Shown: positions 24,101 through 34,000 of the stretch, in pieces
Position numbering within the stretch: position 1 is the stretch's first letter
How the letters are laid out: the number at the start of each line of letters is the position of its first letter
NCBI RefSeq assembly: GCF_030247185.1
Contig: NC_080571.1
Coordinates: 67,432,172-67,496,171 of the forward strand
Reading direction: 5' to 3'
DNA: 64,000 nucleotides
Origin: Malaya genurostris
Lineage: Eukaryota > Arthropoda > Insecta > Diptera > Culicidae
Made by a program: the position numbers and the translations under genes
Notes under the pieces: model-generated
The model's database searches: none
Told to the model about the DNA's origin: nothing
What the model saw: the letters and a program-made list of their open reading frames with translations, nothing else

Positions 24101-27100
24101 CAAGCCTGAAAAAAGTAGGAACGGTAACTTCGAGCTGTCATAGCTCAGCTGTTTTCAAAAAATCTCAATAAATTTTAAACCCTCCAATTTTGTGAAGTTC
24201 GCAGATTGATTCAAAAACTTTGTAGGAGACGATTGGTAAAGGAAAACCATTGAAAATTAGATTTTTCCCGTTTCAGATTTTTTCCACGCGCCAATATGCC
24301 CTATTTGCTTTCCTATTTTCTTTCCTTTGGCATAAACGTCGCATAGGAAATATTGAACACTTCTACTATACCGAGTCATAACTTTGTTGTTAGTCAACCG
24401 ATTTTCGAAATTTGTTCACCATTGAAAAGGTACTACTTCCAGAAATAAAATGCACTGAAAAAAACGAAGAATAGGGTTGTCTACCCAAAGTTATAATGAA
24501 AACTGTAGCTAGATGACCTCAGAAAAGGTGAGACTTTTTACAATGATCGTAAATATCTCGAAATACAAAGCTATGACCTATATATTTTTTCACATCATTC
24601 GATTGCTAGTGATACCAGCTAAAGTTTTCGTCCAACTACCCTTTTTGAACTATCAAAAGGAAACCTTAAAAATCGATGAATTTATACATTTATATGTATT
24701 TTTCACTTTTTTTCACATGTTTGTATATAACTCAAAAATTAAAGCGATCTGCTCCAAAATATTGGAATCATTACCAGAAACAATGTATTGATGAACAAAA
24801 TTATATATCCATTCAAATAATCTCAAGAAATTTGGTACAAATACAGAGAATTTCTATTATTGGGAAAATTTTGACAAACAAAATCAAGTCAAAACTTTTA
24901 AATTTTATGACATATATTTTTTTATTATTTTAGTTGGAAATTTATTATGAACAAAAATTCACAAAAAAAACTGAAACTTGGATTTTACTGACAATCTTAA
25001 AAATTTCGGTAAATATACAATTATCCCCCTATAAAAATATTTGTGGCCTAACCTTATACTTTAGAGCTATGTCTTCAATGTAAGGCATTTATTAGCTATA
25101 TATGAAAATAAGGTATTTCTGTCTTCTAGAGTGTTAAAACAGACGCAGGTGCATAGTCGAGAGGATGAAGTTCACTCACATTGGTTGTTACTCTCTATTT
25201 GATAATGCTATTTCATAGATTATCTGACTTTAAAAGCAATCATTTGAATACCTCCTCCAGATTCACTTAACGATTGAATTCCCCCATACTTGTGTATTGA
25301 TTTCCGGCTTTCTTGCACTTCCTCACCGAACGTCGAGATCATGAGTCATCTCGAATTTTGTTTTTGAAAATTTGGACTCTCGGGGACTTTAAATTTTAAG
25401 ATTTCTGATATCGAACGTGGTGATATCTCGTTATTTCGACGTTTCAGGCAATTCTAAGATATTTGACATAAATAAATTTCCGATTTAAATGAATTTTTTT
25501 CAAAAAAATCTTCACTAGATCTTAACGTTTCAGTCAATTTTAAGATATTTGGAATTAAAAAAAAAATGTGGTGATTTTTGAAAATGGAACATTATCAAAC
25601 TTTCACCGTTATCTTTACGTTTCGTATTATTCCGTCAGTGCATAGTAGTTCATGTTGAACTGTAATGCGACCTGCAGTTCAACATAAACCACCGAGGCTA
25701 AAACGAAACGTGAACATAATGAAATTGGTTATGTGTCCTAGCACAAACAATGTTAATTCCTAAATAACTTCCAATGACGGCCGGTACCACTCACCCGCCT
25801 ACCGTTTTACGAAATTAAAGATGATTCCAAAATATTGGCACCCTACTGTTTAGTTATAATGGTAGTAGTAGTGATAAAAATCCAATCACAAAAAATATGT
25901 TTTTGGTTAAAAAGTTGACCCTATATAGTATGAATTTCGTATACAAAAGTAACATAAGTGCAGGGTTTCGTTCAGCAAAAAGCATTCGAACGGAGAGGTT
26001 GTTTTTCGAGCCGAAGACAACTGTAAGCTGCAGGTAGATTTGTTGGGTGGTGCTAATCGCAAAGCCAATATTAGTTTCAAAAGTACCTGGAATAGTGTAA
26101 CTCACATCACTGAGAAAGTTGGCCTAACCGATCTGAGAACTTTTTCATCTTACTACAGTTTATATTATAACTTTGGTTAGAAAAACCTATTTTTCGTTTG
26201 GTCAGTGCATTTTATTTTTGGATGTAATACCTTCCCAATGGTGAACAAATTTCGAAAATCGGTTGAATAACAACAATGGTATGATTCGGTAAAGCTGAAG
26301 TTCTCAATATCTTATTCGCGATGCAGGTGCTGCATGAATGCAGATAGGGCATAATTTTAGCTTGAAAAAAGACTTGGAACGGGAAAAGTCAGATTTTCAT
26401 TAGTTTTTCCTAAACGATCGTCAATAATGATATACTTAAAATAATCTACAAATTTCACAAAATTAGAGGGTGTAAAATTGATCGAAATTGGTCAAGTAAT
26501 AACTGAGCTATGATAGCTCAAAGTTACCGTTCCAACTTTTTTCTTTCAGACTTGGTTGGTAGTAGGAGTGTTAAGGCACCTTACTGATTGTGAGTTGTTC
26601 AGTCGATATGCTCTAGAAAAACATCTGACAACTATGGTAATTTAATGAAAACACTATTTTACACGCACCTCGGGTAAACGAATGTCTAGGGATAAAACGC
26701 TGTTTGAATCTTTACATTCGCTGCTACCGGTTCGGTGTAAGTGTGCATGCGACTCGACTCGTTCCCATGAAAGTGATTTAGGCACACTAACACTTCGAAA
26801 AATCTTACAAAAATAAACAAATCAAGTTTCTCTCTCCTACGAAGGAAAGCTTCAAAATTTTACTATTTTACCTAAAAATTCGGATTCACATACAATTGCT
26901 AAATATGATCCCTTCTTCTAGGAATGAACGCAGGAGCCAATTTCTATATTGTTGGTCGGGATCCAGCCGGTATGCCGCACCCGGACAAGCAAATGTATCC
27001 CGATGGTAATCTGTACGATGGAACGCACGGTGCACGGGTGCTGAAAATTGCTCCCGGATTGGACAGTATAGAGGTAACGTACAAACCGCTTACAGTAACT

Positions 27101-27352
27101 AGAATTTTTTTGTTTAGTTCATACGTTTTCTGTACACAGATATTACCATTCCGTGTTGCTGCATACGACAAATCCGTCTCGAAAATGGCATTCTTCGAAC
27201 CGAACCGGAAGGAAGACTTCGACTTTATTTCCGGCACGCGAATGCGAACGCTAGCTCGCACTGGACAAGATCCACCGAATGGATTCATGGAGCCGGAAGC
27301 GTGGAAAATCCTATCCGAGTACTATCAGTCGTTAAAAACGGGTGAAAACTGA
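12151..27352 (+). CDS. Papss: 3'-phosphoadenosine 5'-phosphosulfate synthase (bifunctional ATP sulfurylase/APS kinase), 5' exon not found
   Basis: Makes PAPS, the sulfate donor for all sulfotransferases, from ATP and sulfate in two steps in one polypeptide. Exons visible: 12151-13633, 26922-27073 and 27140-27352 (stop). The splice frames join exactly: the split Arg codon across the first intron gives ...KARMNAGANFYIVG, and the 66-bp second intron restores ...SIE/ILPFRVAAY. The N-terminal APS kinase domain has the P-loop GLSGAGKT (visible residues 39-46) and DGDNIR. The C-terminal ATP sulfurylase has QLRNPIHNGH with the HNGH nucleotide-binding motif, GGWTKDDDVP and PSPMMYAGPTEVQWH. About 615 residues are visible against roughly 620 for animal enzymes, so only a short N-terminus is missing upstream of the acceptor at 12150. 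The ATG at 12226 is internal. No inactivating change is seen. The first intron is 13.3 kb and full of transposons. An AATAAA lies at 27568. Confidence 0.95.
14586..14780 (-). pseudogene. DD37D transposase C-terminal fragment (left arm copy)
   Basis: On the minus strand this fragment gives the same C-terminal residues (RPNEATPSLSQVIKSRQK through FELSKSNFPN) as the right-arm transposase at 18002-18613. It carries no catalytic residues and exists because the transposon 3' end was duplicated in inverted orientation. Confidence 0.75.
15747..17170 (+). pseudogene. Fragments of an unidentified element-borne protein inside the composite
   Basis: A 110-codon frame at 15747-16079 (with GIHSQAWYICKRSGKAL) and a frame at 16890-17087 (with YGWYALSPTMHKLLVHG and LLPIGMYSKEAQES), the latter continuing with stops as FKRFLLTSDPVI to about 17150, look like pieces of one protein interrupted by the inner palindrome. 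The wording resembles proteins repeated in insect genomes, probably from a DNA transposon, but I cannot name the family. Confidence 0.4.
17950..18613 (+). pseudogene. DD37D (maT-like) transposase, C-terminal half
   Basis: The frame contains the second catalytic Asp (FQQDSAPSHKA) and third Asp (ANPMDYSLWAI) with 37 residues between them, the DD37D spacing of maT-type mariner relatives. The FSDEK-like first Asp motif is just upstream at about 17942-17958 in a shifted frame. The DNA-binding N-terminus is absent and is replaced by the arm sequence beginning before 17938. The fragment is not functional alone. Confidence 0.8.
19611..20027. repeat. MITE with ATAACAGATATA terminal inverted repeats
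   Basis: The left end ATAACAGATATACAAGCTC matches, with small differences, the reverse complement of the right end (GAGCCTATATATCTGTTAT). The 417-bp segment has no coding potential and interrupts copy 2 of the surrounding direct repeat. The superfamily is not resolved. Confidence 0.6.
20400..21230. repeat. Interspersed repeats with CTTCCGGTTCCGG motifs
   Basis: Blocks ending in TCCGGTTCCGG (about 20770, 20942) and CGGTTTCTGATTCCGGAAGC (about 21112) recur. Related CCGGAAG blocks occur at 58940-59340. This looks like a diverged dispersed repeat. Just before it, at 20400-20470, are TTTGGCATAAT words also found at 34800-35215. Confidence 0.4.
21233..21530 (+). repeat. Possible solo LTR
   Basis: The segment begins TGTTGAGGACAACC and contains an AATAAA (about 21460) followed by a T-rich stretch, as in Ty1/copia-type LTRs of insects. 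No partner LTR or internal region is adjacent, so this is tentative. Confidence 0.3.
21531..22140. other. Intronic stretch, nothing recognised
   Basis: AT-rich sequence without coding signal or clear repeat structure. Confidence 0.4.
22145..23601 (-). pseudogene. Tc3-like (DD34E) transposase, degenerate and interrupted
   Basis: Reading on the minus strand: the N-terminus MAKGTRLTQEERRIIELF begins at 23601, is cut by a hAT-like MITE (23082-23548), and resumes degenerate with stops. It then gives the first Asp motif (PDEKKFNWDG, about 22730-22770), second Asp (FQKDNASIH) and Glu (CNPIENLWG) with 34 residues between the latter two, and a C-terminus to about 22145. This is the Tc1/Tc3 DD34E signature. 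Stop codons and frame changes make it inactive. Confidence 0.8.
23082..23548. repeat. hAT-like MITE inserted in the Tc3-like gene
   Basis: Terminal inverted repeats CAGTGGCGTCTCGT/ACGAGACGCCACTG (14 bp) are flanked by an exact 8-bp duplication AACAACTC (23074-23081 and 23549-23556). An 8-bp target duplication and CAGTGGCG-type ends are characteristic of the hAT superfamily. The 467-bp insert has no transposase. Confidence 0.88.
23640..24078. other. Intronic stretch with recurring GTTGAACG words
   Basis: GTTGAACG or its complement occurs several times (about 23645, 23908, 23993, 24025). No coding signal. It could be the decayed outer part of the Tc3-like element or a separate repeat. Confidence 0.3.
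24079..26577. repeat. Inverted repeat pair (about 0.43-kb arms) around 1.65 kb
   Basis: The left arm (about 24079-24510) and right arm (about 26145-26577) are reverse complements with moderate divergence. For instance, CGATTTTCGAAATTTGTTCACC at 24401 pairs with its complement at about 26243, and the ends share TAACACTCC. The inner part has no recognisable coding region apart from the repeat copy at 25045-25330. This is either a large fold-back element or two opposite copies of one repeat. Confidence 0.65.
25045..25330 (+). repeat. Dispersed partial copy of the composite-element arm
   Basis: It matches the left arm of the composite: TTATACTTTAGAGCTATG as at 14814, then the block around 15414-15690, in the same order but with the intervening roughly 0.6 kb deleted. 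The arm sequence is therefore itself a repeat family. Confidence 0.65.
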
Positions 27353-28077
27353 TTACTTTGTGCACTTACCAATAGTAATAGATAGCAAACATTTCTATAG
27401 TCAACAAGACATAAGTTAAATCTTGAACTAACACGCCCACGACGAGTGTTTTCATTTTAATCATGTGTATCGTTTAAGTAGGTACCCAGTTTTATGCATG
27501 TTTTTTTTTGTTACAATATTATTGATTTTATGTCGTTATATCATTTAGTCACAGTGTTCTTCGGATGAATAAAGCAAATGAAACTTTAATGGAAATAACT
27601 CTAGCATGATTTTGCTTGGTTTTCTGAAATTTTATTATCACTAGGCTTATAGTTGCAATTGCTACTATCTTATCTTGGTATTCACTGAAACTAATCTGTT
27701 ATCAACTGGATACTAAGCAGTCCTCGCACTGAGTAACACTATCTTGAAATTATTTCAAGGGAAGATTTAACCCATAGAGAATAAATATCTGACGCTTCAC
27801 TACGCTGTACAGATGAAAAATGGATACGTAATATCTAGTAGGGTCCCTTTTCCGGACTTCCGATCGTTCTTGTTCAACAAGTTTCATGGTTATCCACAAG
27901 TCTGCTGGAGTCAATACGTATCCGGCGCAAAAAAAAACGTTCCTGTTTGTCCCACCAGCTAGGCCGGATGACCACCAAATTAAGCACAAAGTCTACTCTA
28001 TGATGTCCCTTAAAGAATATTTTCACTAATAGGCGCGCTCTGCTCTTATGTACATGACCTCGTGATTCGTACGACTG
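27353..28077. other. Convergent intergenic region between PAPSS and RecQ5
   Basis: The PAPSS 3' UTR with AATAAA at 27568 is followed by the RecQ5 3' UTR on the other strand; the coding ends are only about 725 bp apart. A minus-strand open frame at 27750-27989 is not supported as a gene. Confidence 0.6.
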
Positions 28078-31000
28078 TTAGTGTGGAAAGTCCGCTTCAC
28101 TGGCTATCACACCCTTGTGATGCATCAGGTCGTCAATATATTTTTTCACCTTACGGTCAACTGAAACAAGTTAAAAGTTAGGTCACAATATTCATAGCAA
28201 AAATTAAAAACCACATCAAACTCACCAACAACTTCCACATCGTAAAACTTGTGCGAAATGGTACGCGCCAGCCCTTTGAACAGCTCCTTGGATTTGATCT
28301 TCTGTTGTCGATAGTACGGCATCAGGAAGCGAATAACGACATCGGCTAGATTTTTCTTCGACACTTTCTCCTGCTCTATCTGGATATTGTGCAATTTGGT
28401 AGTAACCTCCGGGTTACTTTTGACACTGGTCACGGATGATGACGTCGAGTTGGAGGCACTCGACGGGGGGACAACGGTGGTACTTGTGATGCTTGTATTG
28501 CTGCTACTACTGTTTAGACCAATGGACGGTTTTTTGATAGCACCAACCGTCGCTGCCGCCGAAAGCGATGATGACGAAGAAGACGACGATGACGATGTCC
28601 CATTGCGCGCTGCTGCATTGGACACGGCGGCGTTCAACTTCTGCAACGTTGCATGGATTTGAGCCGCCGCGCTGAATTGAGCTGCCGTTAACGATTTCAC
28701 CTGTGCGACTGTTGGCGGTGGTGGTGGTGGAGGCGATGGATTTTTCGTTACCGCAGGTATTTTCTTGTGGTCGTATTGGACTACGGTTTTTTCAGGTGTC
28801 GTATCGAACAAGTAATCGTACGTCTTTTTCGATACGGTCTTTTCCCGTGGCGGTGAAATAGTTGGTGCTGGTGGAGGAGGCGGTTGATAGGCAGATTGGA
28901 TCGAAGCCTGAGTATAGATTGAATAACCTGTGGAGAAGCTGGGTTCAACGTTGATGGGTGGTGGTGGTGGAGGCGTTTTAACTGCAGACAGTGGTGGCGG
29001 TGGAGGAGGTACATGTTCTAGTAATTTTTCCGCCAATGAACTGGACGATTTCGATGGAGTTGGATTATCGTCGTCCCACATATCTTCAGTCGAAAGAAGT
29101 GAACTTGCAGCAGTCGATGATTCGTAGTTGTTGTAGCTTCTGCTTCCACCACCGCCGGTGTAAGCAGGTGTGTACGCAGAAACAGCAGGAGTTTTGCGTT
29201 CGTAGTGTGACACACGGGATTTCTGCGACGCGTAGTTGTATGTTTCCATGGGCGAAGGAGGACGCTTCATGACGGGTTTTTCTTCATACTCACTGGCGTA
29301 TCGTTTCCTCGGTCGATGATCGTAATGGTTATCGTCATCTTCGTACTTTTTCGATTTTTTATGTTTTCTGCGGGGTTCTTCGTAATCTCGTGAACGAGAT
29401 CTCCCGGATCGATACGAGTGACGATCACGTGATCTCGATCTGTCACGTGACCTGTGTCTCGATTTACTTTTTGAGAAACCACGAGATTTTTCCCGTGACA
29501 GTTCTCGATCGCTAGGGGTTATTGAGCGATCTCGAGATTGGTCACGTGATCTGGTACTGGATTTTCTTTTCTTTGTTTTGCGTTCCTTACGTTCCCGTTC
29601 ATCTCGGGAATCTTTGGACCGATGAGAGTACGAATCACTTGAAACAATTTCAACTGAAGGTGATCGTTGTTCATTCGAAACCGCATGCTTCTCCTCCGTT
29701 TTAATATCAGTAGTCAAACTTGGACCCGCTCCGTCACCATCACTATCCCACATGTCTCCATCGTCTAGCGTTTGCCTGCCAGCGGGTCCGTCACTACCTC
29801 GTCCATCATTTTTTCCGAAATAAGAATTAATAGTTTTTTGATTTGAACCATCGCGACTGGGGTTGAAAAATTTTCCGCTTCCCAACCCTTTCCGTCGGTC
29901 ACCGTTTGTACCTCCACGATGCGCTCCGCCAGACCTTCGATCATCTTCCGTTCGCAATTCATCCACAATATTGTCTCCGTATTTGCGTTTAAGCTCCGCT
30001 TCAATTGTCTTGAATTCTCCTCCGTGCGAGTTTCGCACCTTTGGAACATAATGTTTCAAATCGGGGTACAGCATTTCCGACGAGGTGGCCGACTTTATTG
30101 CGGTAATCTGGAATGTATAATACAGTGTTTGTGTTAGTTATAATCTGAGACTGTCTGTTGATTCAACAGTACTTTGTGTGTGCAACTTTGCGACATTTCG
30201 AACAGACAGTCGTCGATGGATTCATGTTACGTTTATTGTACTATGCATACGCTGACACAACAAATTCTCTACCGCATTCGATTCGTTGCACTACCACTCG
30301 CAACTAACGCTTACCAAGTTTAGCTTTAAGTGGACCGGCCAAACGAGGCGGTTACAGGTTTGTAAGGAAGAGGCTAACGCTTTCGATCGGTATATTCGGA
30401 TTTGGGCCGTCGCAGTTTCCTTGCCCTTGTAATGAAAACAAATTGACAATATGATATACAAATGTGCGGTTTCGACGCAAGGGTAGACTTGGCAAACTGG
30501 CGGATACCCTTGCTTGTGGCTGCGCCACATCGATAAAGATGTGAGGAAAAATTAACTCTGTTGTGCTCGGCTAACCGATTACTACCGACTGTTCTTTAAA
30601 AGTGGTTTATAACTTTTGCAACGGTGCCGCGTATACGTAAGTACTGACAACAGGAAAAAAACTATTGTAGATTGGTGTAATGAAAGTTATCAGGAACTAT
30701 CGGAATCGTACAAATATCCACAGGATGAATAGGTTCAAATATGTCCTGAGCTGGTAAGTATTAAGTCATCACAATCATTTGTGGCGAATAAAATTTTGTA
30801 ATGACCAAATCTCGAACGGAAGTGTGGGAATATGTTGGTCAGACCGTTCCGGGTGTTTTTTTAGGTTAAATTTGTTGACACAATTTCCTTCTTGTTATGT
30901 TTACCATATCTTGCTGGCCTATAGAATTTTGTGTTGGCATGTCGTTAATGATGCTTTAACTTACATAATTCGATAGAACAAGTAGAAAAATTGAAGAGAT

Positions 31001-34000
31001 GTTTTGAAACCAAGATGATAATCGTTTGAAGAGGCATGAAGAAACTTACCGAACAGAAGAGACTTGGTAATAATATTCTAATTATTTTACGATAGAAGTA
31101 CTTTCTAAGTTTCTTAAATAAGTTACATATCTATTATTTTTTTAAAAACTAACTAAACTACAACGGCTACTGCCAGAAAACAACATATAACCCAAACAAC
31201 AGAATCAAAATGAGACCGAGCCGAGTTTTAAAAAAAAACTTTGACAGCCAAATGAGCCGCTTTAACGCACGCACACAGATGCAGTGAGTAGAGATGTGTG
31301 CGAAAGGCAGTTAAGTTTGTGGGAGATCCAGTTGCCATATTGTCGCAAAACTGAAATGTAGAGGCGCTGCTTGTTTAGAGATGATACTTTCAGCAAGAGC
31401 TGTCAAATCGGTAGGAAAATTTCCAATTACTCCACCTTTTCAACGATTTCTTTCGAAAACGGGCAAATTCATTTGAAAAATCATAGTAGAAGTTGAAGAA
31501 AAAGTTTTCACTCTGAGGTGGTAATGTTGATCTTAGTTCATTGTGCAAAATCAACCGTTTATTCAGAATAGAGCATTAAACTTGGTTTGATATCATTTTT
31601 CATATGCCTGGAAATAACAAATAAAGTATCCAAAATAATTAGTACTTGATCGCTATACGTTCTAGTACTCGAGAAATCAACATTACACTGGTTTCTGTAA
31701 AAAAATGTTGATCCGAAAAAACCTAACCTTACCCAATTTCACACATTTCTGAAGATTTTCCATATTTAATCGTAGTTTACACTAAAAAAGTAGTATCGAT
31801 TTTCTTTTACTCCGAGTGTACTTTTATTGCTGATATCTATTTGTACTATTGAATAAACGATAAAAAATGTTGCAAATCACTACTGCCGATATGAAAATTT
31901 CCGAAAGAATCCTCCTTTTCTTGGTTCCATTTTTCATTGGCAGGTGTCGCTACCGGAAAATCAGTTTTGCGACAATGTGCCAATCTCAAACTCATCATTT
32001 TCCAAATTATTGTATTTCACGGATTGGTACGAATCACGAAATATCCATAAATAACCACAAGACAAACAACCAGAGCTCTATTGAGTTAATATTTCATTGT
32101 TTATTATCATTGTTATTTTCTACATTTTGTCGCTCACATTCTTTCCAGCTGATGTCCAGTGCTGAAACCACTGGAACCACTTCACATAGGACATGTAAAA
32201 TGAGCTGGTGATCGCATTTATAAATGCGGGAGTGTGCACTGAAAATAATTTGCACGCTAGCATCATGTGCAAAGCATTTGATCTATCGCTGCCACCCCGG
32301 TGGCACGATTGTCATCTGCATACAATTGGCTTGAAGATGAAAATTTTGGTTCTTTGGTTCTAGTTCGCTGTCAAATGCTGTGTTTAAGCAGCGTTCATAC
32401 GTTCACATTTTTCTTCATGCGGTTGCACCAACATAAGGATGGAATATAATCAAGCTATAATAAGCCACAATTTCACTTTTTATTCCAAAAGAGGTCAAAT
32501 TACTTGTTTTATAGAGAATACTAGACTAGAGATATAATTATATTGGGTTTGAAGAAATTAACTTTTGACACCAGTGTGGTTTGATTGTATGGTATGAACG
32601 TAAATTTACATATTGTTTATAACAACGCTACCAAAACAAAATGCGTCGGTTTCAGGAACCAGTTTCCATAGCAGGGGTGATCGCTGCTTGTAGAACACAT
32701 AAAATTCATGAAAATAGACACTTAACTCACAAAATGAGTGTAAAAACTGTTGATATTTAGGGAAAATCATGCTACGTTTATATGAAATGCACTTAAAAAC
32801 GATCAGATATATCGTTACCGTTACCGATTCAAGTGTTTTGCACATACATTTGTGCTGTACTCATTTCCACTAGAAAATGAAGTGTTTAACACATGTAATT
32901 CGATTCAATAGCAAAACACATTACATCCAAAGAAAAAACACATCAAAGCTAAGTAAAAAATAAACTAATTTCGCATCTTAGTGAATTTGCACATGAAATC
33001 TTGAAACAAATTAGGGTAAGAGCTCCCTATTTCATCTCAGCTCCAATTTCCATCTCATTCCTTCACCTCATAACTTTGAACATTAATCATATCTTTAAAC
33101 GTACCTGAACAAAACTGTAGAACGTTTTAAAACATTTATTCTAGGTTTTGCCACACTTTCCAATTGAAAAAAATAGTTAAAAAACCTTCAACGATCGCTT
33201 TTTTCATTTAAAATAAACTCACTTTTTGATTTAGCAACCACTTTCGTCTGAAGTTTTACAATTCATCATGTTTCTGAATTTTTACTAATCGATTCGTCTC
33301 AAAACATGATCACTATTTCACATAATTACATCACTATTCAATGTTGGATGACTTTATAGTTAGTAATGTTCACTGCCCACTTGTTTATTCAACGATTAAA
33401 GGCTTCTGAGATTACCTGACAAGCAATAAAAGCAATGAAAAATATGAGATGAAAATTTGCATTGCGCTTGATTGCGCTTTGTTTTCATCTCATTTCGTAT
33501 CGCAAGGTTGCCAAGTTTTCTCATAATGTTAAATAAAAAATATATTTTTTCTTCTTTAAATTATCATCAACAAGTATTTTTTGTATCCGTGACATTAGTT
33601 TAATTATATCATTGATATTTATATATAAATAAAACTCTTTCGGATTCTAATATTACCAAATAGAGCGTGTTAAATACTAATCAAATAATCATTGTGGCAA
33701 ATCTAGTAGCACTGGTTTCTTTCCGCTATTCGTCACCATAACACTGTTAAATGTGTGTGTTTCGTCGGCTGTGCACAGAGATGCCAGATATTTTCATAGA
33801 AAATATGTATCTGCTCTATCTGTTTTCACTAATAAAACGAATCAAATTCAAATTCAAATTGGTTTTAAATTTTAATATAAATGTTTATCAGTGTTCATCA
33901 TCAAACATTTGCACAAAAGATTTCCATTTTAACATGTGATTTGTCCGTTGATTAATAAACTTTTAAAGAAGTACTGTAATCAAATACTAATAGATACTCA

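Larger units (their letters stand above)
13634..26921 (+). other. Large (13.3-kb) PAPS synthase intron filled with repeats
   Basis: Bounded by a GT donor (13634) and an AG acceptor (26920-26921); the flanking codons join in frame. The contents are listed separately. Sequence between the listed elements is AT-rich and shows no host exon that I can support. Confidence 0.9.

Noticed and set aside
24513..24933. Plus-strand frames of 92 and 85 codons in the PAPSS intron
   Set aside because: AT-rich, hydrophobic by composition, no family motif, and embedded in an inverted repeat region.
27750..27989. Minus-strand frame with CAGYVLTPADLW, faintly protease-like
   Set aside because: No catalytic triad, no splice continuity, too short; probably 3' UTR or intergenic sequence.
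28387..30137. Plus-strand and alternative minus-strand open frames over RecQ5 exon 4
   Set aside because: Low-complexity codon bias keeps several frames open; only the 642-codon minus frame continues in phase to neighbouring exons.
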